Below, piece by piece: positions 1 through 9,686 of a stretch of DNA of 64,000 bases. The notes under the pieces are model-generated. The model had not been told where the DNA came from. It searched no databases and saw nothing but the letters and a program-made list of their open reading frames with translations. Position 1 is the stretch's first letter. Every line of letters starts with the position of its first letter. Both the position numbers and the translations under genes were made by a program. This DNA comes from Chitinophaga pinensis (GTDB lineage: Bacteria; Bacteroidota; Bacteroidia; NS11-12g; UBA9320), in assembly GCA_945907065.1 (NCBI GenBank), contig CAMDSC010000002.1, positions 32,803 to 96,802 of the forward strand. Direction: 5' to 3'.

Positions 1-822
1 ATCAGTTACTACCAACTCATCTAATTCCGAGTTATCAATATTTTCATAAGCCTTTCCTGATAATACAGGGTGAGTGCATACAGCCCTGACAGATCTGGCT
101 CCTTTTTCTTTTAACAATTGTGCTGCTTTACAGAGAGTATTAGCCGTATCACACAAATCATCTATTAATACCATATCATAGCCACTGACATCTCCAATTA
201 CTGTCATGGAAGCCACTTCATTTGCAATTTTTCTTTCTTTATCACAAATCACCATTTCTACATTCATTGCTTGGGCAAAAAATCTCACCCTTTTTGTTGC
301 ACCAACATCCGGTGCTGCCAATTTTAGATTTGGTAATTTTAAACTTTGAATATAGGGAATAAAAATAACTGAGGCATCTAAATGATCAACTGGTATGTTA
401 AAAAATCCCTGAATTTGCGGAGCATGAAGATCCATAGTCATTACTCTATCAGCACCTACAGCCGTTAATATATCAGCCACCATTTTAGCAGCTATTGGAA
501 CACGGGGTTTATCTTTTCTATCCTGACGTGCCAATCCATAATAAGGAATAACAGCAACTACCTTATGTGCTGATGCTCGTTTAGCAGCATCAATCATAAG
601 ACACAATTCCATAAGATTATCCTGTGGTGGGTTGGTTGATTGAATAATAAAAATATCAGTTCCTCTTACTGATTCATTAATACTTGTTTGAAATTCGCCA
701 TCGCTGAACATTGCACAAGATGCGTCACCTAATGGTTCACCAAAATCTTCTGCAATTTTTTCTGATAGATACCGAGAGCCTCGGCATGTAAAGAGTTTTA
801 CTTTGTTAGATACATTTTCCAT
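1..822 (-). CDS. prs: Ribose-phosphate pyrophosphokinase, 3'-truncated by window edge
   Basis: Makes PRPP from ribose 5-phosphate and ATP in the cytoplasm, feeding nucleotide, His and Trp synthesis. The ORF track omits it because it is open at the left edge; I translated the reverse strand from the ATG at 820-822 (MENVSNKVKLF...). The 274 visible codons include the catalytic flexible loop (YYGLARQDRKD, near residue 100), the MDLHAPQIQGFF segment and a PRPP-binding loop in the variant form LIDDLCDTANT. The family is about 310 residues long, so roughly 40 C-terminal residues lie outside the window. A tRNA-Gln gene lies 53 bases upstream on the same strand, so co-transcription is possible. The identification is secure from the conserved motifs. 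Confidence 0.95.
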   Translation of the reverse strand, partial: MENVSNKVKLFTCRGSRYLSEKIAEDFGEPLGDASCAMFSDGEFQTSINESVRGTDIFIIQSTNPPQDNLMELCLMIDAAKRASAHKVVAVIPYYGLARQDRKDKPRVPIAAKMVADILTAVGADRVMTMDLHAPQIQGFFNIPVDHLDASVIFIPYIQSLKLPNLKLAAPDVGATKRVRFFAQAMNVEMVICDKERKIANEVASMTVIGDVSGYDMVLIDDLCDTANTLCKAAQLLKEKGARSVRAVCTHPVLSGKAYENIDNSELDELVVTD

Positions 823-875
823 TTTGCTTTACTTTCGTCTCCCTGGTGTTCGACTATCATAAACTTACTTCTAAG

Positions 876-948
876 TTGTCCGACTAGGGCTCGAACCTAG
901 ACTCTCCTGGACCAAAACCAGGCGTGTTGCCAGTTACACCATCGGACA
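876..948 (-). tRNA. tRNA-Gln (anticodon TTG)
   Basis: The reverse strand folds into a complete cloverleaf. The acceptor stem is TGTCCGA/TCGGACA, the anticodon stem CCTGG/CCAGG encloses the loop TTTTGGT with anticodon TTG, and the T arm is CTAGG-TTCGAGC-CCTAG. The discriminator base is A. The CCA end is not encoded (CTT follows). It lies directly upstream of prs on the same strand. Confidence 0.96.
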
Positions 949-1027
949 ATAAGGCTGCGAAATTAATATTTTTAATTTTTATTTGCCATAGTATTTTCTA
1001 AATTTTATTTTAAGTAAAAAAGATAAC

Positions 1028-1062
1028 AAAAAAAAAGCGGAACCTATTGAGTTCCGCTCTTT
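1028..1062 (-). terminator. Rho-independent terminator after the PKD protein gene
   Basis: An 8-bp GC-rich stem, AGCGGAAC/GTTCCGCT, with a 7-base loop is followed on the minus strand by a long T run (the A run at 1028-1036). It sits about 20 bases past the stop codon of the PKD gene and separates it from tRNA-Gln/prs. T residues on the other side could let it work in both directions. Confidence 0.85.
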
Positions 1063-1082
1063 TAAGAAGTATTAATAAAAAT

Positions 1083-3479
1083 CTATTTTACAAATTTTGT
1101 AGACTCAACTTTGCCATCTTGCTCAATACTTACATAGTAAGTACCTTTTGGAAGCGTATTTACAATCATATCGATTGATTTATTTTCATTTGGTGTGGCA
1201 TCATATCTTAAAACTTCAACACCATAAATATCTTTAACTGATATTTTGGCATCTGAAGTAGATAAAGTAACTACCGTCACTTTCGTATCTGCTGGATTTG
1301 GATATACACTTAATGCCTCTTTTACATTATCTCCTTCGTTACCTATCATTTTTTGAGTTGTGCCTCCAATTTCTATAGTTTTACAAATAGTTTTTGTGCA
1401 TTTAGTTTTAGTGTCATAAGCCGTCATACATATATAATATTTTCCTGCAACTTTATAAGTATGATCAACTACTCTGCCTTTATCTCCTAATTTATCTCCC
1501 CAACTCCAACCAAATTCAACTCCAGAAAGATTTGTTCCTTCAACATTGATTTTATTTCCAACAACTTTAAAAGAAAAATCAGGTTTAAAATCGGCACATG
1601 GGTCTGTTGTTTTTCCTTGTACTTCAATTGTAAAGCAAATTGTTTTTTTACATTTACGTTTGGAATCATACACTGTTACACAAATAGTATATTTACCTGC
1701 CTTAGAATAAGTATGGGTAACTGTTCTATCTGTACTTCCCTTCGTATTGTCACCAAAGTTCCACTCCATAGTAGCTCCTTTTCCACCATCCACATCCAAT
1801 TTAATCTTTAAACCATCGGTTTGAAAACTAACCTTTGGGTTAAAATCTTTACAAGGATCTTGAGTTTCTCTTTCTTTAATAACAATTTCTTTGCAAATCT
1901 TTTTGGTGCATTTTGTTTTAGGATCAGTGATGTAAACACATGCAGTATAGGTACCTGGTTTTTTAAAGTCTATTTTAACAATCCTGTCGGTGCTAGTTTG
2001 GCTAGAATTACTAAATATCCATTTATACGTGTAATTAGTGCCACTTTGTGCTTCAAAAACCACAACATTACCATCAATTTTATAATAATAAGTTGGATTA
2101 AAATCTTTGCAAGGATCAGTGTTAGTTCCTGATATTGTTATTTCCCAACATAATGTTTTCTTACAACCTGTTTTAGAATCATAAATTGTTACACATGGTT
2201 TGTAAGTTCCTGGCTTATAAGTATGGTTAGATTGAATACCCGTTCCTGATGTTCCATCTCCATAATTCCAAACATAAGAATATGTGCTGGTAGTTGTACC
2301 AGCTCCCCAGAATGTAACGACTCCATTATCACCAATTTTATATTCGTATCTTGGATTAAAATCAGCACATGGATCTTTCTCTTTAACTGTAATTTCTTTA
2401 CACAATGTTTTGGTACATTTTGTATTTCCACTTGTATATGTAATAGTTACACATGGTTTGTATGTCCCAGGCTTATATTGATGTGTTCCATCTTTAGTAG
2501 TTGATACTGCTGATCCATCACCAAAATTCCAAGAATATGTTAACCCAGTCCCACTCATACCATTATATGTGGCCACACCATTTGCATCAACAGTAAAATC
2601 AAATGTAGGATTGAAGTTTATACATGGATCATTTTCTTTAACAGTTATTGCTTCAAAACAAATAGTTTTTGTGCATTTAGGGTCTGTGCTTGTAATTGTA
2701 ACACATGGCTTGTAGGTGCCAGGACTATACGTATGATAACCAACACGGTCAGTACTAGTTGTTTTATCTCCAAAATCCCAACTATAGGTATAGTTAGTAC
2801 CGGCTGATGCCTCAAAAGTTGCGGTTTTACCATCAGTCCCAAGTTTTATACCACCTGAAAGTGATGCATAAAATTTAGCACATGGATCTTGAACTGTAAC
2901 AGGATCAAAGCATAAAGTTTTTGTACATTTTGGATTTGAACTTGTAATGGTTACACATGGCTTATAGGTACCGGCTGAATATGCATGCGTTCCTGTGCGG
3001 TCGCCACTAGTTGTATTATCGCCAAAACTCCAAGAATAAGTATACGTATTAGACGTGCTATTACTTGCAGCGGCTTCAAAGGTTATTGTTTTTCCGTCCG
3101 TTCCTAATTTAATACCTGCTGATGGGGCAAAACTTGCACAAGGATCCTCAATAGTTATTGTTTTGCAAACCTTAGTGGTACATGGATTGTTGGCATCACG
3201 AGGATTTTTAATAATTAGATAAACACAGGGTGTATAACTACCAGGTTTACTATAATCATGTGTAGGATTTGCATCTTTCGAATTGGCCGTACCATCATTA
3301 AAAACCCATTCTTGAGAAGCTACGGTTCCAGTTGATTTAACACCTAGATAAACTTTTGTTCCAGAAATCTGAACATAAATTTCAGATTTAACACTGTCGC
3401 AATACGTTGGCTTTGTTTGACCGAATAATGTTGAAGATAAGGACAACAAAACAATTAATAAAGTAGTAATTTTTTTCAT
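1083..3479 (-). CDS. Secreted PKD-repeat protein with T9SS sorting domain
   Basis: Secreted or cell-surface protein of 798 residues. A Sec signal peptide (MKKITTLLIVLLSLSSTLFG) is followed by about eight tandem PKD-type beta-sandwich repeats of 80-95 residues. Most repeats carry a W.FGD or WNYGD core and an H.Y..G.Y..CV strand. The repeats share an unusual cysteine pattern: DPC at the start, PCV/ACV/ICV in the middle and KCTKTxC at the end, four cysteines per repeat. The last ~75 residues (LSVYPNPADTKVTV... to ESTKFVK) form a type A T9SS C-terminal sorting domain, so export across the outer membrane by T9SS is expected. It has no enzymatic domain; a structural, adhesive or matrix role is an inference. 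The gene stands alone, with a terminator downstream. Confidence 0.88.
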   Translation of the reverse strand: MKKITTLLIVLLSLSSTLFGQTKPTYCDSVKSEIYVQISGTKVYLGVKSTGTVASQEWVFNDGTANSKDANPTHDYSKPGSYTPCVYLIIKNPRDANNPCTTKVCKTITIEDPCASFAPSAGIKLGTDGKTITFEAAASNSTSNTYTYSWSFGDNTTSGDRTGTHAYSAGTYKPCVTITSSNPKCTKTLCFDPVTVQDPCAKFYASLSGGIKLGTDGKTATFEASAGTNYTYSWDFGDKTTSTDRVGYHTYSPGTYKPCVTITSTDPKCTKTICFEAITVKENDPCINFNPTFDFTVDANGVATYNGMSGTGLTYSWNFGDGSAVSTTKDGTHQYKPGTYKPCVTITYTSGNTKCTKTLCKEITVKEKDPCADFNPRYEYKIGDNGVVTFWGAGTTTSTYSYVWNYGDGTSGTGIQSNHTYKPGTYKPCVTIYDSKTGCKKTLCWEITISGTNTDPCKDFNPTYYYKIDGNVVVFEAQSGTNYTYKWIFSNSSQTSTDRIVKIDFKKPGTYTACVYITDPKTKCTKKICKEIVIKERETQDPCKDFNPKVSFQTDGLKIKLDVDGGKGATMEWNFGDNTKGSTDRTVTHTYSKAGKYTICVTVYDSKRKCKKTICFTIEVQGKTTDPCADFKPDFSFKVVGNKINVEGTNLSGVEFGWSWGDKLGDKGRVVDHTYKVAGKYYICMTAYDTKTKCTKTICKTIEIGGTTQKMIGNEGDNVKEALSVYPNPADTKVTVVTLSTSDAKISVKDIYGVEVLRYDATPNENKSIDMIVNTLPKGTYYVSIEQDGKVESTKFVK

Positions 3480-3599
3480 GTTTTTAATTAATAAAGTTTA
3501 AATTTATGTTTTTTTTCAATTAGATAGACAACATAAGATTTAGAAATGTGACACCTTTAGCTATTTATTTGTCAGATTAAAGTCATTAGGCAATTTTTT

Positions 3600-5633
3600 T
3601 TACCAGATAATACTTCTTAATGAAACCGGCATATACATTTTATTTTCTTCCTGCACTTTAAATGCCTCATAAAACTCTTGCATGTTACTCATTGGACCAA
3701 GTATTCTAAACTTAGCTGGCGAGTGAGGATCAGTGGCTAAACGTGTTTTCAATGCCTCTGGCTTAATATTATTTTTCCAACCCTGTGCCCATGAAATAAA
3801 CAGACGTTGCTCGCCGGTTAATCCATTAATTACTGGAGATGGTTTACCATTCAATGATTTCTTATAGGCATAATAAGCCATCGTTAAACCCCCAAGGTCG
3901 GCAATATTTTCACCTAAAGTAAGTTCACCGTTAACTTTTAAAGTGTCGATAGCAACATAACTGCTGAATTGTTTTACCAATAATCCTGTTCTCGCTTTAA
4001 ATTGTTTTTTATCTTCTTCTGTCCACCAGTCTTTCATATTTCCATCACCATCAAATTGGCTACCTTGATCATCAAATCCGTGGGTTAGTTCATGACCAAT
4101 AATAGCACCAATACCTCCATAATTGGCGGCATCATCCGCGGTAGCATCAAAAAACGGTGGTTGCATAATTCCAGCTGGAAATACGATTTCATTTATTGAA
4201 GGATTGTAATATGCATTAACCGTAGGAGTGCTCATCCCCCATTCTGTTCTATCCACCGGTTTTCCAATTTTATCAAGCATTTCATTGTATCCAAATGTAT
4301 TGCTTCGCAATACATTCATGCAATAAGAGTCATCGGCAATTTCCATTTTGCTATGGTCCTTCCACTTGTCGGGATAACCTAATTTTCGAATAATTTTATC
4401 CAACTTGGTCAGCGCCTGTTTTTTTGTGGGTTCGCTCATCCAAGAAAGTTTTTGAATTCTTTCTCTGTATGCAGCAGTAAGATTATCAACCAAAGTATTC
4501 ACTTTTGCTTTGGCATCGGCACTAAAATATTTCTCTACAAAAAGTTTTCCAAGAGGTTCACCCAAGCTGCCATCCGTTTTATCCAAAGCACGTTTCCATC
4601 TTGGCTTCATTTCCTTTGTCCCACGTAAAACAGTTTCAAAAAAAGCAAAATCCTGTTTGTCAACATTGCTGCTTAAATAAGCTGCAGTTGCATTTATCAA
4701 TTGCCAATGCATGTAGGCTTTCCAATCTTCAATACTTACCGATTTAATCATTGTATTAAGTTCAGCAGCAAAATTCAATTGCTCAACAACTACATCTGTA
4801 AATGCCTTACCACCCAGTTCACTGAAATATAAATCCCAGTTAATATTTGAATATTTCTTTTTAAAATCAACGTAAGTTGTTGGGTTGTACTGAGCCTGAA
4901 TATCTCTTCTTTCGACCGAATTCATGGCTTTAGCTGCCAGTTTACTTTCTATAGTGTAAGCAGTTTGAGGATTTACTTTTACTTCAGGATTGGCGGCTGA
5001 AACCATTTCCATCATTTTTGCAATGTGAGCCATGTATTCATTACGAATACTTTCATGCTTTGGGTCAAAGTAATAATCTTTATCGGGTAAATTAAATCCG
5101 CCCTGACTTATAAATTGGGTATTTTTCTTACTGTCTTTTAAGTCAGAAGTTATATAAAAACCAAAAGCTCCCGGAATTCCCATTTTATGAAATCTAGCCA
5201 TTAGCTTTATTAAATCATCAGTAGTTTTTACCAGATTAATTTCATCCTGCATTGGATTTATAGGCGCCAATCCATCCTTTTCAGCTTTTACACTATCCAT
5301 AGCCACTCTGTAAAATGTTCCAACCAATTGGCGGTCAGTTCCTTTTGCAGCGCCTTTATCAGATGAAACTTCGTTAACTATGGAAAGCAACCGATCGAGG
5401 TTTCGGTCTTCTATTTCATTAAAACTACCCCATCGGTTTTCCGTAGCCGGAACCGGATTCTTTTTTAACCAAACACCATTGGCATATTCGTTAAAATCAT
5501 CTCCGGGCAATACAGTTGTATCCATATACTCCTGTTTTATTCCTGCATTTCCACTGGTGTTGCTTTGTTTGCAACTGTCAATTGTTAAACCCAAAACTAT
5601 TGTTGTTAAAATAATTGTGTAATTTTTTTTCAT
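3600..5633 (-). CDS. M13 family zinc metallopeptidase (PepO/neprilysin-like lipoprotein)
   Basis: Peptidase of 677 residues of the neprilysin/endothelin-converting-enzyme family, which cleaves oligopeptides. The zinc motif HELTH is at residues 514-518, and GENIADLGG supplies the third ligand near residue 574. An NAYYNPSINEIVFPAGIMQPPFF block typical of M13 precedes the zinc motif, and the protein ends in Trp as family members do. The N-terminus is a hydrophobic stretch ending in IDSC, a plausible Bacteroidota lipobox, so the enzyme is likely a periplasmic or surface lipoprotein. The length is normal for the family and all catalytic residues are present. A TATATTTG -7 box lies 20 bases upstream of the ATG. 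Confidence 0.93.
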   Translation of the reverse strand: MKKNYTIILTTIVLGLTIDSCKQSNTSGNAGIKQEYMDTTVLPGDDFNEYANGVWLKKNPVPATENRWGSFNEIEDRNLDRLLSIVNEVSSDKGAAKGTDRQLVGTFYRVAMDSVKAEKDGLAPINPMQDEINLVKTTDDLIKLMARFHKMGIPGAFGFYITSDLKDSKKNTQFISQGGFNLPDKDYYFDPKHESIRNEYMAHIAKMMEMVSAANPEVKVNPQTAYTIESKLAAKAMNSVERRDIQAQYNPTTYVDFKKKYSNINWDLYFSELGGKAFTDVVVEQLNFAAELNTMIKSVSIEDWKAYMHWQLINATAAYLSSNVDKQDFAFFETVLRGTKEMKPRWKRALDKTDGSLGEPLGKLFVEKYFSADAKAKVNTLVDNLTAAYRERIQKLSWMSEPTKKQALTKLDKIIRKLGYPDKWKDHSKMEIADDSYCMNVLRSNTFGYNEMLDKIGKPVDRTEWGMSTPTVNAYYNPSINEIVFPAGIMQPPFFDATADDAANYGGIGAIIGHELTHGFDDQGSQFDGDGNMKDWWTEEDKKQFKARTGLLVKQFSSYVAIDTLKVNGELTLGENIADLGGLTMAYYAYKKSLNGKPSPVINGLTGEQRLFISWAQGWKNNIKPEALKTRLATDPHSPAKFRILGPMSNMQEFYEAFKVQEENKMYMPVSLRSIIW

Positions 5634-5652
5634 AATAACTTTTTACAAGGGG

Positions 5653-5660
5653 CAAATATA
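5653..5660 (-). promoter_or_regulatory. -7 promoter element of the M13 peptidase gene
   Basis: TATATTTG on the minus strand matches the Bacteroidota -7 consensus TAnnTTTG, 20 bases before the start codon. I see no good -33 TTG at the right distance, so confidence is moderate. Confidence 0.45.
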
Positions 5661-5751
5661 TTTTTTTTGCACCCTAAATACTTGAAGTTTTTTGCGATTA
5701 ATGAATAGATATAATTGATTTTGACTTTTTTTGCAGTGGAATTTAAAATAA

Positions 5752-6252
5752 ATGAAAAATATCAAGTCGCATAGCATTTTTTTAGGATTGGCTTTGGTTG
5801 GTATTTTTCTGTTATCCATTCTTGTTTTTTTATCCAAATATCAGTTAAAATCTGAAAACAGCCCAAAAACAAATGTAGAATTATTTTATAATCACAATCA
5901 CAATCTAACCGTAGCTAACAATATTATTTTCATCATTCTTTTGTTTGTAGCCAATCTTATGTTTATTGGTAAAAGGTATTGGGATACTTTCATATGGATA
6001 GGAATAATTTTTTTAACATTTACTTTACTTGATTGGTGGTGGCTGAGTGAGATGGTTTTTCATTATAAAAAATCAAACAATTTATGGGAAGGTGAAAGTA
6101 ATTTAGCGCCCTTTGCTGGTATTTTTATAGCTTTATTAGGTTTGGCCGTAACCACATTTAATTATCTTATCCTTAAAAGAATATTTAAGGAAAAAGAAAT
6201 TAAACCGATTAAATTAATCACAGAAGAAAAACAAGAACTTAAAAAAAAATAA
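5752..6252 (+). CDS. Hypothetical four-helix membrane protein
   Basis: I do not recognise a family for this 166-residue protein. It has four hydrophobic segments, at about residues 8-28, 52-70, 76-100 and 118-142, and a charged C-terminal tail rich in Lys and Glu. This suggests a small integral inner-membrane protein with a cytoplasmic tail. The third segment contains a tryptophan cluster (DWWWLSEM). The stop codon is only 4 bases before the ATG of the Xaa-Pro aminopeptidase gene, so the two are probably co-transcribed. The ATG at 5752 is the first in frame and gives a well-placed first helix. Confidence 0.7.
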   Translation: MKNIKSHSIFLGLALVGIFLLSILVFLSKYQLKSENSPKTNVELFYNHNHNLTVANNIIFIILLFVANLMFIGKRYWDTFIWIGIIFLTFTLLDWWWLSEMVFHYKKSNNLWEGESNLAPFAGIFIALLGLAVTTFNYLILKRIFKEKEIKPIKLITEEKQELKKK

Positions 6253-6256
6253 TACA

Positions 6257-7552
6257 ATGAAATACGAACAAATAAACAGTCAGCTATTTATTGAAAACCG
6301 TGAACGGTTTAAAAAAATATTAAAACCAAATAGCATTGCTATTTTTACAAGCAATTATGAATATGTGCTAAACGGCGATGCCTCCCATACCTTTAAACAA
6401 AACTCTAACTTATTTTGGCTTTGTGGCATCGACCAGGAAGATAGTATTTTAATAATTTACCCCGATTGCGCTATACCCGAATTTCGTGAAGCATTATTTT
6501 TAAAACAAACCAACGATAAAATAGCGGTATGGGAAGGGTATAAATATACCAAGGAACATGCCACAGAAGTATCAGGAATTACGCAAATTAATTGGAATGA
6601 AGGTTTTTGGGATACAATAAGACCAATCATCAATATGGCTAAATCCATTTATCTTCCTTTGAATGAAAATGACCGGTTTGCATACAAATCGCCTTACAAC
6701 GAACTTGATTTTGTGAACGAAGTAAAAGCCCGTTTTCCATTGCACCATTTTGAAAGAAGTTCTACCCATCTCCAGCGTTTGAGAAGTGTAAAATCAAACT
6801 TGGAACTAGATTTAACCAGAAAAGCAATCGCTATTTCTAAAAAAGGATTTGAAAGACTTTTAAAATTTACAAAACCTGGTGTTTGGGAGCATCAAATCGA
6901 AGCAGAACTCATTCATGAATATTTGAGTAATAGGGCAACCGGCCATTCATTTCATCCAATTGTAGCTAGCGGTGCTTCGGCCTGTGTGTTGCATTATGTG
7001 GAGAACAACCGCCAGTGCAAAGACGGTGATTTACTATTGGTAGACTGTGGCGTGGACTATGCCAATTATGCTTCGGATATGACCCGCGTAATACCTGTAA
7101 ACGGCAAATTTACCCAGCGCCAAAAAGATGTTTACAATGCTGTTTTGAGAGTAATGCGGGCAGCTTCAAAATTATTGGTGCCCGGCACGATGTTGATGGA
7201 TTACCACAAAATAGTGGGCAAAGAATTAATGGAAAAGGAATTGGTGGATTTGGGCTTACTTACTATGGACGACGTTAAAAACGAAGACCCTAACTGGCCA
7301 GCTTATAAAAAATACTTTATGCATGGAACCTCTCACTTTTTAGGAATAGATGTACATGATGTAGGAATGCGCTACGAACCAATGCAAGCCGGCAATCTGT
7401 TTACTTGCGAGCCAGGTATTTATATCAAAGAAGAAGGCATTGGCATTCGTATTGAAAACAATCTTTTGATAACCGAAACCGGCCAATTGGATTTGATGGA
7501 TGAAATAGGGATGCTGATAGAGGTTGATGAAATTGAGGCGTTTATGAATTAA
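6257..7552 (+). CDS. pepP: Xaa-Pro aminopeptidase (M24B family)
   Basis: Removes N-terminal residues that precede proline, in peptide turnover in the cytoplasm. The 431-residue protein has the AMP_N-type N-terminal domain (to about residue 165) and the pita-bread catalytic domain. All five metal ligands are visible in order: DCGVD, SDMTR, HGTSHFLG, CEPGIY and IRIENN, and the HYVENN substrate loop is also present. The length is normal. It lies 4 bases downstream of the small membrane-protein gene, suggesting a two-gene operon. Confidence 0.94.
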   Translation: MKYEQINSQLFIENRERFKKILKPNSIAIFTSNYEYVLNGDASHTFKQNSNLFWLCGIDQEDSILIIYPDCAIPEFREALFLKQTNDKIAVWEGYKYTKEHATEVSGITQINWNEGFWDTIRPIINMAKSIYLPLNENDRFAYKSPYNELDFVNEVKARFPLHHFERSSTHLQRLRSVKSNLELDLTRKAIAISKKGFERLLKFTKPGVWEHQIEAELIHEYLSNRATGHSFHPIVASGASACVLHYVENNRQCKDGDLLLVDCGVDYANYASDMTRVIPVNGKFTQRQKDVYNAVLRVMRAASKLLVPGTMLMDYHKIVGKELMEKELVDLGLLTMDDVKNEDPNWPAYKKYFMHGTSHFLGIDVHDVGMRYEPMQAGNLFTCEPGIYIKEEGIGIRIENNLLITETGQLDLMDEIGMLIEVDEIEAFMN

Positions 7553-7682
7553 TAAAGGGAAGTTAAAAGTTTAAAACTAAAAGTTAAAAGTTTTGGTTTA
7601 TTTTTAATTCCAGAGCATGAGAAATCTTTTTATAAATTAGAAGAAAGAATATGACTATTCACAATAACCGCTTTGCAATCTG

Positions 7683-8294
7683 TCAAATTACACCTTCGAC
7701 AACTAAATAAAGGAGGACTGTACCATAAAGAATTAATGACATAGCGGTACATGATACCGTGCTGATAAAATTAAGACCATGGGCACTCTTTAATACCTCT
7801 ATTTTGGTAATATCTTTGGCATAAAACATTTTATTATCTAATAACTCATTTACGTTTCGACTATTTAACAAAAAATGGACTTGCCTAATTGCCTTCTTAT
7901 CTATAGCATGTCTCTTCCTTAATTTAAATTGGCCGGTTTCAATATTCTCGTAATAGTTTGTTTGCTTCCCATCAGGCCATCGTGTATATTCTGAAAAAAC
8001 TATTCTATTAAGTGCAGAATCAATTCTAACATTACTTACTCCATAAATTATACCTTTATAATGCACAAAATAATTGTATTTTTTTGAAAGCTTTCTGGTT
8101 TTGTGATTTATACCCAACGAGTCTTTAGATACCTCGTAATTGGCAGTAATTACATCAGAATTACGCTCCAAATAGTCTTGAATTTGCAAAGATCCAGACA
8201 AGTCTCGTTTTTTATAAAACCGGCAGTTTTCAAACCCAAGAACTATAATTAAAAGTAAAAGTAAGGAAACTAATTTTGAATTCAGAATTTTCAT
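7683..8294 (-). CDS. Hypothetical protein with N- and C-terminal hydrophobic segments
   Basis: No recognised family. The 203-residue protein begins with a strong hydrophobic segment (LVSLLLLLIIVLGF) ending in ENC, which could be an atypical lipobox or a simple anchor. A second hydrophobic helix lies at the very C-terminus (about residues 180-203). The middle is polar, with many short beta-like stretches. It lies alone between pepP (convergent) and rarA (same strand). An AT-rich 130-base gap after pepP contains only short AGTTAAAAGT-like direct repeats. The reading frame is credible, but the function is unknown. Confidence 0.6.
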   Translation of the reverse strand: MKILNSKLVSLLLLLIIVLGFENCRFYKKRDLSGSLQIQDYLERNSDVITANYEVSKDSLGINHKTRKLSKKYNYFVHYKGIIYGVSNVRIDSALNRIVFSEYTRWPDGKQTNYYENIETGQFKLRKRHAIDKKAIRQVHFLLNSRNVNELLDNKMFYAKDITKIEVLKSAHGLNFISTVSCTAMSLILYGTVLLYLVVEGVI

Positions 8295-8380
8295 AATCTA
8301 AGATTTATTTAAATATACTAATTTTTTATAACAATTTTTATGATTTTTTGCAAAATCGGGCTAAAAAAAATGTAATTAGT

Positions 8381-9658
8381 TTAATACCCATACTTCTCTC
8401 CCCACCTCAGCTTCAAGTATTTTCTTAATTCATCTTCCTTAGGGTTTTTTCCGGGGTTATAAATAACAGTACCACTTAACATTTCAGGCAAAAATTCCAA
8501 ATCTACAAAGTTTTGGTCATATTGATGGGCATATTTATAGTCTTTGCCGTAGCCCATGTTTTTCATTAGTTTGGTTGGGGCGTTTCGCAAATGCAAAGGA
8601 ACAGGTTGATCGCCCGTTTTGTTTACCAAATCCATAGCCGTTTCAATAGCGATATACGATGCATTGCTCTTAGCACTCGTCGCTAAATAAATGGCAGTTT
8701 GGCTAAGAATAATTCTGGCCTCAGGCATTCCTATCATTTGAATGGCCTGAAAACATTGGGTAGCCATGAGTAGTGCGTTGGGATTGGCGTTGCCAATATC
8801 TTCGCTCGATAAAATAACCATGCGGCGGGCAATAAATTTTATGTCTTCCCCTCCATCTAGCATTCGGGCAAGCCAATAAACGGCCCCGTTGGGGTCGCTG
8901 CCTCTGAGGCTTTTAATAAATGCCGAAATGATATCGTAATGTTGCTCGCCCGACTTATCATACAAAGCCATTTTTTGCTGCAACACTAATTCTACAGCTT
9001 TGTTTGTAATATTCACTTTCCCATTCTTTAAAGTGGTTTGCACCACCAAATCAAAAAGGTTTAACAATTTTCGTCCATCTCCTCCTGTAAACCGAAACAA
9101 TGCTTCCTTTTCCTTTAAGTCAATGCTTATAGATTTTAAAAAATGATCTTTTTCAATCGCCCGATTCAGAATTTTATCCAAATCCTCTTCATTAAATGCT
9201 TTTAAAACATACATCTGACAACGGCTAAGCAAAGCGCTGATAACTTCAAAACTTGGATTTTCGGTAGTTGCTCCAATAAGTGTAATAATTCCCTTTTCAA
9301 CGGCTCCGAGTAACGCGTCTTGCTGAGATTTATTAAACCGGTGAATCTCATCAATAAACAATAAGGCACCGCCTTGTTCTTTGGCTTTATCAATTACTTC
9401 CCTTAATTCTTTTACCCCTGAACTAATGGCACTCAAACTGTAAAATGGTAATTGCCAAGATTGAGAAAGTAACTGAGCGAGTGTGGTTTTACCAACTCCC
9501 GGAGGACCCCATAAAATCAAGCTTCTGGCGGTATGAGTTTCTGCTAATTTTTGAATGGGCTTCCCTTCGCCCAATAAATGTTCCTGTCCGATAAATTCTT
9601 CAAGAGTCATTGGTCTGACTCTTTCTGCAAGCGGTATATTTGAGGGAGACAATTCCAA
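8381..9658 (-). CDS. rarA: Replication-associated recombination protein A (RarA/MgsA AAA ATPase)
   Basis: A clamp-loader-like AAA+ ATPase that acts at stalled or gapped replication forks and binds SSB and DNA ends. The 425-residue protein has Walker A GPPGVGKTT at 51-59, Walker B LLFIDEIHRF near 100-108, sensor 1 GATTENPSF, and the family's C-terminal tetramerisation region (SLRGSDPNGAVYWLARML, SSEDIGNANP). The length is typical and the motifs are intact. The gap upstream of the start carries an inverted-repeat element rather than a recognisable promoter. Confidence 0.96.
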   Translation of the reverse strand: MELSPSNIPLAERVRPMTLEEFIGQEHLLGEGKPIQKLAETHTARSLILWGPPGVGKTTLAQLLSQSWQLPFYSLSAISSGVKELREVIDKAKEQGGALLFIDEIHRFNKSQQDALLGAVEKGIITLIGATTENPSFEVISALLSRCQMYVLKAFNEEDLDKILNRAIEKDHFLKSISIDLKEKEALFRFTGGDGRKLLNLFDLVVQTTLKNGKVNITNKAVELVLQQKMALYDKSGEQHYDIISAFIKSLRGSDPNGAVYWLARMLDGGEDIKFIARRMVILSSEDIGNANPNALLMATQCFQAIQMIGMPEARIILSQTAIYLATSAKSNASYIAIETAMDLVNKTGDQPVPLHLRNAPTKLMKNMGYGKDYKYAHQYDQNFVDLEFLPEMLSGTVIYNPGKNPKEDELRKYLKLRWGEKYGY

Positions 9659-9686
9659 ATTTTTAATTTTATGTACGTTGTTTTTT

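Noticed and set aside
5643-5837. 64-aa minus-strand ORF 5643-5837
   Set aside because: It lies over the M13 promoter and the start of the convincing membrane-protein gene, and has no credible features.
7553-7600. AGTTAAAAGT direct repeats as a terminator or binding site
   Set aside because: Low-complexity AT sequence with only a weak 6-bp stem; nothing specific can be supported.
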